Assembly: GCA_964057225.1 (NCBI GenBank)
Contig: OZ059895.1
Location: 18,195,688-18,259,687 of the forward strand
Reading direction: 5' to 3'
Origin: Auanema rhodensis
Lineage: Eukaryota > Nematoda > Chromadorea > Rhabditida > Rhabditidae
DNA: 64,000 nt
Part shown: piece after piece, positions 1 to 12,429 of the stretch
Layout: each line of letters starts with the position of its first letter
Numbering within the stretch: the stretch's first letter is position 1
Notes under the pieces: generated by a model
Databases searched by the model: none
The model's input: the letters and a program-made list of their open reading frames with translations, nothing else
Told to the model about the DNA's origin: nothing
Position numbers and translations under genes: made by a program

Positions 1-2121
1 AATATGATTTGTTTTCTCGATGTATTTAGAATATCGGGAAGATTTAAAAAAACATATAAAACAATGGCTAAAATAACTTAATTTGCTTATTATTATCTTC
101 GAATCCCATATGGAAACATTATCAATTTCCTAAATTAATCTATTTATAACCTAAATTCTTTTCAGAATATTTGATGACGTGGTTCAAAAGTTGACTTCCT
201 CAGCATTAAGCTAAGCTACATGTATCAACGTGGCTTTCTCATGTAATGCTCTAGCTTCTAACTTCAACAGGTCACTATGATCTCTTATATCATCATTATT
301 ATCATCATCATCACATCATACTGTTAACATCATCACCATAATCAGGCTTTTATTATTACCTTCATATGTAGTTTTATCACAATATCATGATACTCTTCAT
401 TATCATTGTCGTCTTATTTATTTTTCAATTCGAAATTTTCATTATCTTGAGTTCTCTTTAATCCTGCATTCAACGTTTTATTGTCCTTCATTCTACTGAA
501 TACTTATTCTCTGTAATAGTCTATCTATTCGTTTTCTAACCCAATGGAAGTATGACTCTTCTCAAGGTATCCATCTCAGAACAATGACGATGGCATGACG
601 ATCTGAATAAGCAGATGTATCATGCTCACATCAACGTCAACTCTGAAATTTGGATGGTTTTCCATGTTCCTTTCTTTCCGTTTTATTTGTTGTCTGGAAA
701 TTTTCAAGAAAACAAGTTGAACCTTTCCTTATTTTGTTCTCATTGATGCCAAAAAAATGTTTTTCTTTTAATAACACTGGTTAGCCTATTTATTTAAAAA
801 AACAACAACAACAAAGCTTCAAAGTCCCTTCTAATTATCTTTCTCATCTATGAAGATTATAGTTCATCAATCACGGCAGTTGTATTCTCAATGTATCTTG
901 AAATCTAAGTATTAGCTAACTATATAACATTCAATTTTCCGTTCATTCTCAACTATATGATATACAAAACTTCAAAGATTTTGAGGTTGTTATCCATACC
1001 AGCCAGCTTATTTAGGAATTTTGAAACAACATCAGAACGTTGGCTATTCATATTTCATATACATTTGTGTGTCCTTCATCACCACCCTCTATTAGCTTTC
1101 TCACCATATTCCATTTCCCTTATTGAGAACTTAAACAAAGTTCAGTAAATCAAAAATCTACTGAAGTATTATTATAATATAATATTTCAAAAATATTAAT
1201 AATAAATTATAATTATATACTCATACAATCAACTATAAACTATATATCACTTTCAACTTATATTTCTTTTTTTTTAACAAATCTTTTGTAACACTCTGTG
1301 TTTCAATGAAATCTCATCCGCGTTTCCCTGATCTCTTGATCTCATCTTCATTTCATTATCAAAAGCCATAGCATTGTGCAGCAATTTACTCCTTTCATCT
1401 TTATATCTTCAAAAGTTAATTCGATTAAACGTATTAACAGCATTACCAGCATTATTAAAACCTTTACTCTTATCTGTATTTGCTTCAAATGAAAAGATTG
1501 TCACATGTATGCATAATTCTTATTTAAGAATTGAATGATTTGTAATCATCTTAGGCAATTCATACAATGAATTTGAACTCAAAATCGTCTCAGTATCTCA
1601 TCTATTACTTGAAATATTTCCCATAACATCCATAGATAACTTACGTGAATATCTTTTAATTATATTATATTTTATATTTTTTTGCTCGTTATTCTCTTAA
1701 TGTGATTTTTCTGTTTCTTTATGCAAAAATAAAAAATATTATTAATAATATGATAATATAATATTAAATATTATATTTCATTTAAATATATATATATTTT
1801 ACTACTATATTCTTCTATATGTACATATACAAAATGTATTAATATATATATTTTTTTAAAATATATGTATATATATTATATTAACAGCTGTTGAATTATA
1901 ACTTTGTGGATAATTAATAATTATAATTCATTTATTCTATTTTTTTCGTCAAAAAAATTAAAAGTTATCAGAATTTATTGATGACAAACTCAAGACAAAA
2001 CTTATTAAACTCAATTATCATTCATTCCATTTTGTATTAAGTATTCATGAGTCTTTCTTTTTCAATTGAAATTATAGTTTAAAGGTAAATAACTGAAAGA
2101 AAATATAATAAGATCAGAATT
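1..2121. other. AT-rich intergenic sequence, no gene seen
   Basis: No open frame with coding character or plausible splice structure was found on either strand. The only long frame (957-1148, plus) has AT-driven composition and no supporting splice sites. The stretch 1,630-1,870 is almost pure A/T with TA runs. Confidence 0.6.
287..345. repeat. imperfect ATC/ATT trinucleotide microsatellite
   Basis: Interrupted runs of ATC and ATT triplets are visible on the plus strand, ending in an ATCATCACC stretch. It lies in intergenic DNA and has no visible function. Confidence 0.6.
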
Positions 2122-2412
2122 TTATTCCAACGTTTTTCTCTCCAAGTTCTTTTGAGCTGTATGGTAGATTGAGAGAATTTGAAATTCTTCAAAAGGGAGA
2201 ATAGTGAGCAAAGGTTGTGTTGCTAAACAGAAAATGTAGAAATACCATATAAAGAGCAGCAGACTGAAGATAATGGAACTTAAATTTACAGAATCAGCTT
2301 TGTATGAAAGGAAAGCTGCAATACAAAGGGAGGAAAAACAGATAATAAATTGACTGCCTGGCATGGAACTTAATGATCGAACTGTGATATTCTCTACTGT
2401 TGCTTCATGAGC
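2122..2412 (-). CDS. terminal exon of an unrecognised two-helix membrane protein
   Basis: A good acceptor (CTACTCAG) at 2,413-2,420 opens a 96-codon frame ending in TAA at 2,122. It begins AHEATVENITVRSLSSMPG and contains two hydrophobic helices, roughly residues 22-40 and 47-70 (FSLLLFIWYFYIFCLATQPL), followed by a polar tail ending KNLERKTLE. Upstream pieces of the gene probably lie in 2,450-2,737 on the same strand, where an ATG at 2,737 opens a short frame with GT donors at about 2,701 and 2,560, but I could not chain the phases with confidence. The 5' part of the model is therefore incomplete. The family is not recognised; a small ER or Golgi membrane protein is one possibility. Confidence 0.45.
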   Translation of the reverse strand, partial: AHEATVENITVRSLSSMPGSQFIICFSSLCIAAFLSYKADSVNLSSIIFSLLLFIWYFYIFCLATQPLLTILPFEEFQILSIYHTAQKNLERKTLE

Positions 2413-2737
2413 CTGAGTAGTGAGATACAAAGAAACTTGCATCATTGATGTCACTTATATGCGATTCTTGTTGTTTCATCTACAAGAAATGATACTTGAT
2501 GAAGAATTCAAATACAAAACATTATTGGCTTTGCAAGATGATCTGCTGGCCAAGATAAGCATCATCAAGCATTACGCGTGAAGAAGATACCGTACCTATG
2601 CGAGACATGATATGTGCAGAAAGTTTCCTTTTATGCCAAACGATTTCACAGAAATCAAAATCAAAATAGATATAAGAAATGAAAATAAATACTCTGCATA
2701 CTTCTCCTTTCATCGAAGCTTGAACTAATTTTGACAA

Positions 2738-4632
2738 AAAAATTGTAAATAATGTTCCAAAATGTTCATCATGTAGAACTTCGAAAACTTAATAAATTAA
2801 AGTAAACGAAGTAATATCTAAATATTTTTTTGTCAAAATAAACAATATCTATTTATAGTTAAATATAGTATATATATTATATGAGCATACTTAAGCTTAA
2901 ACTGTTCATGATGCTCATTGAATGATAAACAATAGAAATTGAACATTTTTGTTAAAAAAACACAAAGAAGAGTAATCTTTCTGATAAAACTGAACACATT
3001 TTTCTTCGAATATTTTATATAATCCATGCCAAAACAGGTATTATTTAACTTTGTTTTTTCATGACATATCTATTTTTCAAGATAGTCACGTAAAATTTAT
3101 TAAAATATGCCAGTTGTTTTTTATAAATCATTTGATAAATTTTAACAAATTTGGATAATCTAATTCTTTGAAAACCACTTCAAAATATTTAAAATTGAAA
3201 CACTAGATTGATGAAGTTAATCTTATAACAACTTTGATCTTAAGACTTATGATTAGGACGATGTAATAATCTGATTTTCACTTATAAGCTTACATACAGT
3301 TTCAGAAAATAATCGATCTTATATTAACCGAGAAGTTTCATTAAAAATTCACAAAAATTGTTTTCATATCAGCTGTCAATGTAACATAATATGATTCATA
3401 AATACTTATTTATAGTATTTGAAACATACAGCAATAAGGTATAGGAGAGGATCAAGGAAGTGAAAGTGAGACCCCGATAGGTGAGAGAGGAAAGCTCGAA
3501 GAGAGCGGATTGTTGGAAAGCTGAAGTAATTTTTTTCGTATTCAAGTGCTTTTCAAAATTTTTTATTTATATGAAATATAAAATTATTATTATTTGTATT
3601 TCAGAAAAGAGAAAAAGGGACTGGGGGATAAGGAGAAGTAGAAGGATAGAGTGAGTAGAAGAGAATATATAAGAGGATAAAAGAGAAACACGAGAAGAGG
3701 TTAAAGGCAAGAAGAAAAATGGGTGGTAATATACATAGAATATCTTTTTAATCTTTTCTTTTTTGTTGTATTTTCTTTATTCTTTTTTTTTGTGAACAAT
3801 TGATCTCATTCTAGCAACCAATTCGAATATTATATTACAAGAAGAAATAAACATACATATCTGAAACTGATGTTAAAAATAAATTGTTAAAATACATTAT
3901 AATTTTTGAATAATACTTATAAAAAATATATCAAAATTATAATAAATTAAATTATAAATTTACATATTTTATTTCTCTTAGTTCCCCCCCTCCCATGTTG
4001 AAAGTAATATATATTCACAGATAGTTCAGTAAATTGTCAAAAATAATTCTTCATTCTAGTATTTACTTTCGGTTTTATTTAAATAGAATTTCTGACATGA
4101 ATGATCTTCGTTTGAAACGTCAGTTTGAAATAAATTTAAAAACTTTTAAGCTTTATGTCCCCCAGACAATTAGCTTAACAACACTGTTTGATTATCTTTT
4201 AAAGATTCTTCAATAAGTTCTCACTTCCTAATTCGTCTTATATTGATCCATTTCAAGAAATAACATGAAACAGAATTGGAAAAATTTTCAAAATTATAGA
4301 ATCTGTTGCAATACAATCAAGTTCAAGAATTATATTCCACACAAAAAATGGGAACAAAACATATATTTTCATAAAAAAAAACAAAGCAAAATAATGAAAT
4401 TTGATACACTTAGATTCAAATTCATAAAAATCAAATTAAAATAAAGAAGAAACAGGAGAAAACAGAAACTATTCTATATAAATGAAGCTTGAAAACAGAT
4501 ATAAAATGAAAACATTATAGATAAAGAATCTATTCAAATTCTTATAGCTATAACATTTCAATTGCCTTGGCCGTTATCACATTCCGATAATGCACATGTT
4601 ACTTTTGAAAAATGTGATGATGCAACTTCTCC
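2738..4632. other. intergenic region without a recognised gene
   Basis: AT-rich DNA between the membrane-protein exon and the 3' end of the SMYD gene. Short frames at 2,833-3,027 and 4,034-4,216 are composition artefacts. The only distinct object is the purine-rich block at 3,440-3,720. Confidence 0.55.
3440..3720 (+). repeat. interrupted purine-rich (GA) tract
   Basis: Two purine-dominated stretches (about 3,440-3,520 and 3,603-3,720) of GAGAGA, GGAAG and AAGAGAA motifs are separated by AT-rich sequence. It contrasts with the AT background. No coding potential. Confidence 0.5.
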
Positions 4633-7600
4633 TTATGAACCGGTAATGGAAGCTGGCTCATTGTTAGGAAGCATGTTAGCTTTTTCCAACAAATGTGTGA
4701 TGTCTATCGGACGATTGTCCTTGAAATTCGTCAAGCTAATCAGCTGTTCGTCAGTTTTAGGAATCTGAAAAGTTTGAATTCAAAATGATTATTATTTTTA
4801 TTAATTTAAATAATTTAAAAAATGAAATAATTTTTAATTTAGAAGCAGATTAAATGTATGTAATTTAGTCCCTTTTTTGACATACTCCCCCACATACTGA
4901 GATGGTTGTTCCGCTTTCGCACCATCCGCTTATGTCTAGACAGGAGCCTAAGCTCAGAGATCGGTAAGATATTATGAGCATAATCAGCTATATTTATATC
5001 ACTGATGATTATTATATGATTAAACAATATTATCTAAAACGATAATAAGCGTCGTTGTTTCGATAAAAATATAAAAAATATTCAAGGATGAAAAAAAATA
5101 CATATGAAAGATAATGAAAAAAGAGGGAAAAGGCAGACCAGTTTATCCATATCATACGTAGCTTAATATATTGAATATATACTGATCTAGATAGAAAACA
5201 AATTTAAAAAGATATCTTTCAATGTCTTTCATGAATTACATATGTATTTGTGTAGCATCAGAAAATAAGTAAAAAAACTTAATGCTCGTTAACTCTCTAA
5301 AATCTCGTATATCCCCCTTGTTTCTTTGGCTTCTGTTTTCTCGAGGAACAGTTAAAAGACAGTTGTTGCTTTCTCTCTATTGAAATTAAATTTACCTGTT
5401 TTTCCAAGAATGTCCATAAACATAAAGTTTGAAGGTAATATGGATGATCCAAACCAAAACAAACTTCAAAGATGTTCATGGCATCAAATGCGTATGGCAT
5501 AGCCTGAAATTAATACATCAGGAAATATTAGAAGAGGTCTGTATTGAATCACGTCAACAGTTTTAAATCAACAAACCTCATCTCTTTTTCCTTGTTCAAT
5601 TAAGGATTTAACAATATGAATTAGTTGATATCCAACATGACGATCAGCTTCAGGGAAACATCTGAAATGAGAAAACTTCAAATGCCTTATATGCTTGTGA
5701 CTTACAATTTATAATTTTCATAAACTTGCTTATGCATTTGACTTAAGTTAAGTAATGTTAGCTGACCAGTTACATGGAAGAGTGCTGTTCGAAGTCGAGC
5801 TACATATACATTGCTGGGATGAAGAACTAGTTCAGCTCGTTGCAACAAATCTGTTATCTGCAACATATCCATCAAATTTAATTTGAGCTAAAAACAAGCT
5901 GAAACATACAATATCAGCTGAGCATTGTGGATCAAAGCTAGCTGGAAGACTTTTCATGAGCTCTTGAGCTGATTTTACATAGCTTTCACCAGTGACTTTG
6001 CCACATTTGCTACAAGCAATTGCACATGTCTCTTCATCTTCGCTTGTCAACTAAAAAGTGATCGATTAGTTTGTAGCCCAAATGTTGTTGAAAAGTAGTA
6101 TTTTTGAATTTTACCAACCAAGGCTTCATCGCAATCCTTTGTAGTACATTTAATGGAAGTGAGTATATCATCAGCTGAATCCTTGCATCTACTACATTCA
6201 CAATCGAAATACCATCGTGTCTAATAAAGAAATAACAAAAATATAGAAACTTATATGTCATTATGATATCATATAGTATATAATATAATAGAAAATTGTT
6301 CTACCTTCAGTTCTTTTCTTCTCACATACTTGCTACGACCAACATCAATATAGGAGATGAATGCTTTTTCTGGATCTGCAGCATCAATTCCAGGTACAAG
6401 TGGACGTAAACAAACTCTATAAAAAACTCTCAGATTAAACTTTTCTTAACTAAACGTCATAGTTGTATTAGATATGCCTAGTGTTATGAAAACGAATCAG
6501 TTATTCAAGTTTGAAGTCAAGTTTTATGATATAGAATATTATGATTAGCTCATTACCTGAAACCATCAAAAACCATAGAACATGTTGGCCGGCATGAATG
6601 ATTGTATATGGATACGCCTACAAGAAAAATTCAAATAAATGTTTCATAATTAGAAAGTAAACTTATATAAACTATGCTAATTATAAATAATTTATTTAAA
6701 AATGTAAAAACGTTTAGTAAACTCTTATTATTTCCGTTTCAATTTTTCATTCATAAATTATATTTTTAAATTTATATAAAAATATAAATGGTATAAGAAT
6801 TAATTCTAAATTAAATTGTATAAAGTTAAATTATCAGTAAAATTTTATATATATTCAAGCATAATACTTCTTATTGTCAAATAAACAAAATAATTATATA
6901 AATTACTATATTTACAAATTGTTTTGTGGTCTGAAAATTTTGAGAATATTATATAATATTTGAAAAAATGATTTTATATATTTCAATTTTTAATATGTTC
7001 TTGTGAGTTTATAATTGCATATATTCAAATAAGTACTATATTATATTAATTAGTTTTGAATATTATATTTATAATGTATAATTTACCTAAATCAAGTGCC
7101 ATTCCAACTTCCGTTCCAGCATTTGTGTGAATGCTGTGTGAGTTAATAGCTGCTTTACAGAAGATGTCAAAAAACTTTTCCTACAATGAAAAAATTAATT
7201 TTGAAATATAAAGAGAAATAAACGTATTAAACAAAAAATATTCACCTTATCAACCATATCGTCCTTACGGAAAGTTTTCATTTTTTCATAAACTTTCTCA
7301 AAATGTTCCATTTTAATAGTGTCAGCTCTGAAATTGAAAATGACCCAAATTAAATTAAAGTTTTTTTTACTTTATATCTTCTTTATGATCCATGAGATCA
7401 GTAAACTTTCGATGAGCTTCCCATCCATATTTGTCACCATGTTCTTCAAGATATAGAGCTCTATCTAAAATCTTCGACAGAAACAAGACTTCTGTTAGTG
7501 GCAGATTGGGAAAAACCTATAATATTTTAAGGTTTGTCAGTACACAATGAAAACTGAAACATACAGCTTTCAAACGGCGACATTCTGGCTTATGCATCAT

Positions 7601-8338
7601 CCAAGCTTGTGCTTGGCATTCCTTCTTACAATATTGAGCAAATTGGCATCTACAAATAATTTTATAAAAATTGTTTTATGTTGAATTGAAAGGGAATTTG
7701 AAACAGATAATGCCTAAACTTAATTTTTACCAAAAAAAGATCAGTTCATAGAAAGCTTAATTGAAGAATTATTAATGAGACAACTTACGCTCCGCACTTC
7801 AGCAACTTTTCCCCATCGGCTGGTGGGCGCATACAGTACGAACAGAAATGGTCAACATTTGGATTGAGAACATGATGAGCAAAGGGTTCATCGAAGAACT
7901 AAAAAAACTTTTACTCTAATACTAAAAATATTTTCAATAGCATTATGTATTTTATTTCTTTCTTAATTTTTTGTTGTTTTATACTATATTCATATGGTTA
8001 GCCAATTGTATCAATAGGTTTCGTTGAATATTTCGCATCTTTTCAGTGAAACAACACTTCGAATCATTGCACTCAAGTGGAAGTTCTATTTATCTTCAAA
8101 TGAAGGGAATGGCTTAGCAGCCAGCAGAAACAACGAACACTATTCAATTTACAATTTTCTAAAACACTTTTCTTTGTCTTGTAGTATATAAATATAAATA
8201 TATATATCATATATGGGAAAAATAATATTTTAGAATGATAAAACATACTCGAACGCGTGAATGCACTGATGAGATGTCATCCTTGGTTGCAACTGGTAAT
8301 TCTTGCTTGTTCTTTGATTTACGTTTATCAGCAGTCAT
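4633..8338 (-). CDS. SET and MYND domain lysine methyltransferase (SMYD family)
   Basis: SMYD proteins transfer methyl groups from S-adenosylmethionine to lysines of histones and cytoplasmic proteins. I assemble 14 phase-consistent exons (about 499 codons): 8338-8249, 7898-7789, 7649-7565, 7516-7371, 7327-7246, 7180-7087, 6617-6557, 6416-6305, 6220-6119, 6050-5910, 5857-5706, 5661-5577, 5503-5396 and 4764-4633. The MYND zinc finger is clear: CSYC near residue 49, then CGACQFAQYCKKEC, and HKPEC. The SET core motif YNHSC (exon 7) is followed by the Y-containing FISYIDVGR segment, then a post-SET CECSRC (exon 9) and a second CxxC pair (CSKC, exon 10). The C-terminal exons form the helical TPR-like lobe (VYVARLRTALFHVTGQL; FEVCFGLDHPYYLQTLCLW). 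Length is close to SMYD1 and to C. elegans set-18-type proteins, longer than SMYD2/3. The exon 9 donor (GTTGGT) is the weakest junction; it is needed to avoid a stop. The last intron is 631 bp. Confidence 0.9.
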
Positions 8339-8727
8339 ACTTTAAGAAAAATTTTTGAATTATCATAAACAATGTAAAAATAGCTAGTTTGTATGAAGAA
8401 AAAGTAAGAGAAAGAAAGGAAAAAGAGGAAAATAATAGTCGATGAACGATTAGAGAGAGAAGATTCTTCTGAACATTACAACAAATACTAATGAGTTGAG
8501 GTTCGATTTAAAAGAAAATGAGGCAAAGTTGTATACAGAACAAAACTACCGGAAACTAATGAGAAAAATTGATGTTAAAACATTTTTTTATAATTATAGT
8601 ATATGAGATTAATATAATCTTATAGGGTGTCGTTGTGTGGCTTTTACAGATTGGCGGAGGGGATCTGAGAAGGATGTAGCTAGCGAGAGAGGGTGGGGGT
8701 AGCTTTAAACAAATATTACAACCGGTC

Positions 8728-8883
8728 TTATAGCAGATATAGGGAAAAGAGGCTGTACGATGTGGAGATCACAGATGCATATTCCTCGGGTTCTTTGAGC
8801 AGAACCTCAGCGGTCTGACCGGAGTACAGAAATATTACCGCAGCAACTCGCAATTTATCCCTAAATCTTTTGTGCACATTCAT
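8728..8883 (-). CDS. candidate 51-aa small ORF upstream of the SMYD gene
   Basis: An ATG-initiated frame runs 51 codons in a patch clearly richer in G+C than its flanks (about 8,640-8,880). It starts MNVHKRFRDKLRVAAVIFLY, continues SGQTAEVLLKEPEEYASVIS and ends in TAA. Codon choice looks coding and an AG acceptor-like dinucleotide abuts the ATG. It lies on the same strand as the SMYD gene, 390 bp upstream of its start. It could be a small protein, a 5' exon of an alternative SMYD transcript, or a promoter patch with an accidental frame. No family recognised. Confidence 0.3.
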   Translation of the reverse strand: MNVHKRFRDKLRVAAVIFLYSGQTAEVLLKEPEEYASVISTSYSLFSLYLL

Positions 8884-10824
8884 CTTAATGATCTTCAAAT
8901 TTGAATAACTTCATCCCGTTAAACTGAATAAGTTTTAAAGTTGGAAAATGTTCCATTAATCATTTACGGTTTGCTTTGTGATAGTATTAGTTAATGTGAA
9001 ACAACTTATATCATATATTCGAAGCATATTATAACCCAAAAGTTACAAGAAATCTTTAACTCTAAAATATATTTAAAGTGATCAAAAATTATATCAAGTG
9101 TTATATAATGATTTGTTAAATAAAAATATTCATTCCTATATATTATGTAAAATAAAATAAACTTTTTCAAGTTGCTCTTTTCAATAAAGTTCTAAATTTA
9201 TCGTATTTTAACATTTTCTCGATCAAAGATATGACTGTTGACGGTTTACTTAGTGTTGTGATGATATTACTTCTAGGTCGAATAAGAATACCATATGACC
9301 CTTATATATAATTTGATGAATTTCTAATGTATTTATACATATAACAATACTAATTGTATTATTAAAATACTAAAATTTGGTTAATTTTAAAGCTTTTATA
9401 ATTTTTTTTTCATTTTTTAAATTCAAATGTGTTTTTTTCCTTTGCTTTATTTTGTTTTTGAATTTTCGCATTTAAATGTGTTGTTTTTGAAACATATTTA
9501 TAGTTTATAAAGTCTTTATTATCAATTTTTACTCTATCATTTATATTTTATATTTTTAAAATTTTCTAAAACATATGCTTTTCCTAAATATATATTTGTT
9601 CCGTGTTGATGTCTGACCGTTTTTAAACCAATTATCATGAAAAGTAGAGATAGATACTTTCGATTTGCAGAACTTAACCGGCTCAGGTTTATAAGTTTCG
9701 TTCTAACATCATCAGCATAACTGATTGGCATGCATGTTTAAACACATACTAATAACATGTTAATACATATAATGTTTGCATAAACATTTTAACTAAAAAA
9801 ATCTTTTTTTATTATTATAAATTAGCATAAATAAGATATTATAAATTATAAAAATTATATAAAATATAGTGAATAATAATACTTTTAATTTTTCTTTTTG
9901 TATGACAAAAAAAAATAATATCATATAAATATAAAATAAATATACTCTATAAATAATATAATAAACCGTAGAATGTATTAAAGCTTCAACTACAACTCAC
10001 AATATGCTTAAACTTGTTGATTTGGTTGATTTAAAGTTGTTTCTGATAGTTTTATCATCACCACTCCAACATGCTTATAGATATGTATGTACACAAAAAA
10101 TAAATAGGCATTAAATACCTGGATGAATGTTTTATGGATCTACATACATATATGTATATATATAAATTTTAGATTATATGATATCTGTTGGGAATTTGTA
10201 TTTTTCCAAGAATCTCAAAAGAATTACTGTTATACTCGGAAATATTAGGAAAAATCATACCATAAGCTCTATTTCTTGGAAATTTCAAGTTTTTTCCAGA
10301 AAAAAATAATTTTGTAACACATACATACACATATATAAGTAAAATTTATTCATTATTCAATTAAAGGTTCAGCTAAAAAAAATTTACTTGAAAAATTAAT
10401 CATTTCGATCATATATATTTTCATTGAATTTGAGTTTATAAATGAACTAATTTATAAATTTTAAAATTAAATAAGTATATATATATACATTACAATTTAT
10501 ATTGTTTTATTCGAAAAATATTACATAAACGATATAAGTTGATCGTGCTGTATAGAGCTTGATGTCGCGTTTGTAGGATACTTTCAAAAATACAGTATTA
10601 TTTATTGCCGTTCTCTCTCTTCCCCTCTTTCTCTCTCTACCATAAATTATAACATTGCTATACCCAAATTTATTAATAAATATAATTTTAAAGCCACAAC
10701 ATTAGCGTTCATCAGTGATAAGCTTATAATATTGATAAACATTTGAATATATGCTATTGTTAACAATAACTATATCGTATTATATGAAACCTGAATGTGG
10801 CATAACCACGAGGTGAAAATAGTT
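8884..10824. other. AT-rich intergenic sequence, no gene seen
   Basis: Contains TA-rich microsatellite stretches (for example around 10,140-10,165 and 10,475-10,490). A 64-codon minus frame at 9,537-9,731 lacks splice or composition support. Confidence 0.55.
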
Positions 10825-12396
10825 TTCAGAATAGATGTAATTTGTTTTGCGTGTTTGGTTTTTTTTTGGTTTTATAAGTAAAAGATTATATATAAGAGAT
10901 TATAATAATTATTATTTATTTTCTGAAACCATCCTATATAAGGCTTGTTCAACCAAGAATATCACAACTCAGATTGCTTGCTGTTAAGCTTTTCAACAAC
11001 TGTTCCTCCTTCTTCATCCTAAACTTTTTTCCAAAATTTAAAAATTTGGAAAAGTTATGGTTTTCAAAGGATTACTGATCCTTATATCTTTTCTCCATTT
11101 CGGTCATGCCCAAGTCCAGTTTGACTTGAATGAAGCATTATTGCTTGCCCGTGCGTGTGGTGCAACTTACTCTAAAGATGGTGACATGAATACCTGCTTA
11201 AGGTATGCTGGATGAGTTTGAAACTTCAGAAAAGCTTTTTTCAGCAACATTCAAACTCAATCAAACACTGGAGAATACAACTTGATTTTGGATGAAGAAG
11301 TTTTATGTGACTCCACGGACAACACTTGCCGAGTTGTAGCTGGTAAAATCAAAAATAAGCTTAAGCTTTATATTGTTAATAACTCCTATTTCAGTTGAAT
11401 ATCCTGATACAAAAACTATTATTATTGCTCAACGAGGAACTGTCGGGAAAATTCAATTACTTGAGGAGTTTGTCAAGGCTTTCCAACCTGTCCCCCTCGT
11501 GGGAATCGGAAAAGTAGAATAAGGATTATAAGTTAGAAGTTCTGATAATGAATATTTCAGGTTAACGGCTATTTTGCAGTTGCCAGTGATATTATTTGGC
11601 AGCTGATTTCTAACCGTATTTTGGATCCAAAATATGATGTAAGTGCAGAATAGTAAAAACTTATCCGGAAAAATGCTTTCAGTCTCATACGCTCATCTTC
11701 ACTGGTCACTCCCTTGGAGGTGCTCTTGCTACGACTACTGCTGTTCGAGCTAACAAGGGTATTTCAAGTTGAAGCTTGAAACTAAAATTTGTTGACTGTT
11801 TTCAGAATCAAACATCCCAACATCTCGTATCAAGCTTTTGACCTTTGGAGAGCCCAGAGTTGGTTTCAGAGACTTTGCTCTCACTGTTGATAGCATGTTC
11901 CCTGATGCGTATGAAATGTTTTTCAGCTCTTGAATCATACAAGCTTTTAGAATTCGAATCACTAGCGGTATGGATATAGTTCCCCGTGTTCCAGACTGCA
12001 CCAGACAAATCCAACTTCCTAATATTTTACAGAAGCCACGTTGCTCCACGAGCACCAACAACACATATTATCATCACGGTACTGAACTTCAGTATGTTTT
12101 ATCCAAACTATATGACCTGCTCATCTTTAACTTCTCAGCTTCTACAACAGAACCAGTTTGGCAGCCATTTACGATCATAAAGTATGTACTGGAGCACCAA
12201 TCAACGAAGATCCAACCTGTATCGACAAGTACCTTTATCTGACTACCATCCCTGATCTAAGAACATACTGTGATCATCGTTGGCATTTAGGAATTCCAGT
12301 AGGTTTTCTCGAAAATCGATTCATCTCTCCAATCATTTTCAGATTGACAAATATGGAAATGGAGCCTGTAACGAAATTCCTTTCGTAGCAAACGAT
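10825..12396 (+). repeat. left arm of an inverted lipase-gene duplication
   Basis: This segment is repeated in reverse complement at 14,304-15,877, covering promoter, all nine exons and introns of the lipase gene. Homology begins near the TTCAGAATAGATG motif about 230 bp upstream of the ATG and ends inside the last exon at the GTAGCAAACGAT motif. Differences between arms are scattered substitutions. Confidence 0.9.
10935..10942 (+). promoter_or_regulatory. TATA box of the left lipase gene
   Basis: TATATAAG stands 122 bp upstream of the ATG, with an identical copy at the same distance in the right arm. The sequence between it and the ATG is compatible with a short 5' UTR. Confidence 0.55.
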
Positions 12397-12429
12397 ATTT
12401 CCTGTCTTACAGGTTATATCTTGGGTTAA
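11057..12429 (+). CDS. secreted class-3 (fungal-type) lipase, left copy
   Basis: A triacylglycerol-lipase-fold ester hydrolase, probably secreted into gut lumen or exterior. Nine phase-consistent exons give 340 aa: 11057-11202, 11230-11342, 11395-11513, 11561-11638, 11683-11758, 11806-11908, 11951-12091, 12139-12298, 12343-12429. The N-terminus MVFKGLLILISFLHFGHAQ is a signal peptide. The nucleophile elbow GHSLGG carries the catalytic Ser, the SGMDIVPRVP motif supplies the Asp, and YCDHRWHLG near the C-terminus supplies the His, matching the Rhizomucor lipase order. Other family marks are FGEPRVG and YYHHGTE. Cysteines at CTGAPINEDPTC and GACN probably form disulphides. Introns are 26-52 bp. 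The gene faces its inverted copy tail to tail. Substrate cannot be told from sequence. Confidence 0.92.

Noticed and set aside
957-1148. 63-codon plus ORF
   Set aside because: AT-rich intergenic frame with no splice context or recognisable domain.
8737-8870. Spliceosomal or spliced-leader RNA gene
   Set aside because: A hairpin is present, but none of the conserved U1, U2, U4, U5, U6 or SL RNA motifs could be found.
11750-12388. Several overlapping 60-104 codon frames inside the lipase genes (also 14,313-14,966)
   Set aside because: They are fragments or alternate-frame shadows of spliced lipase exons that read through introns.
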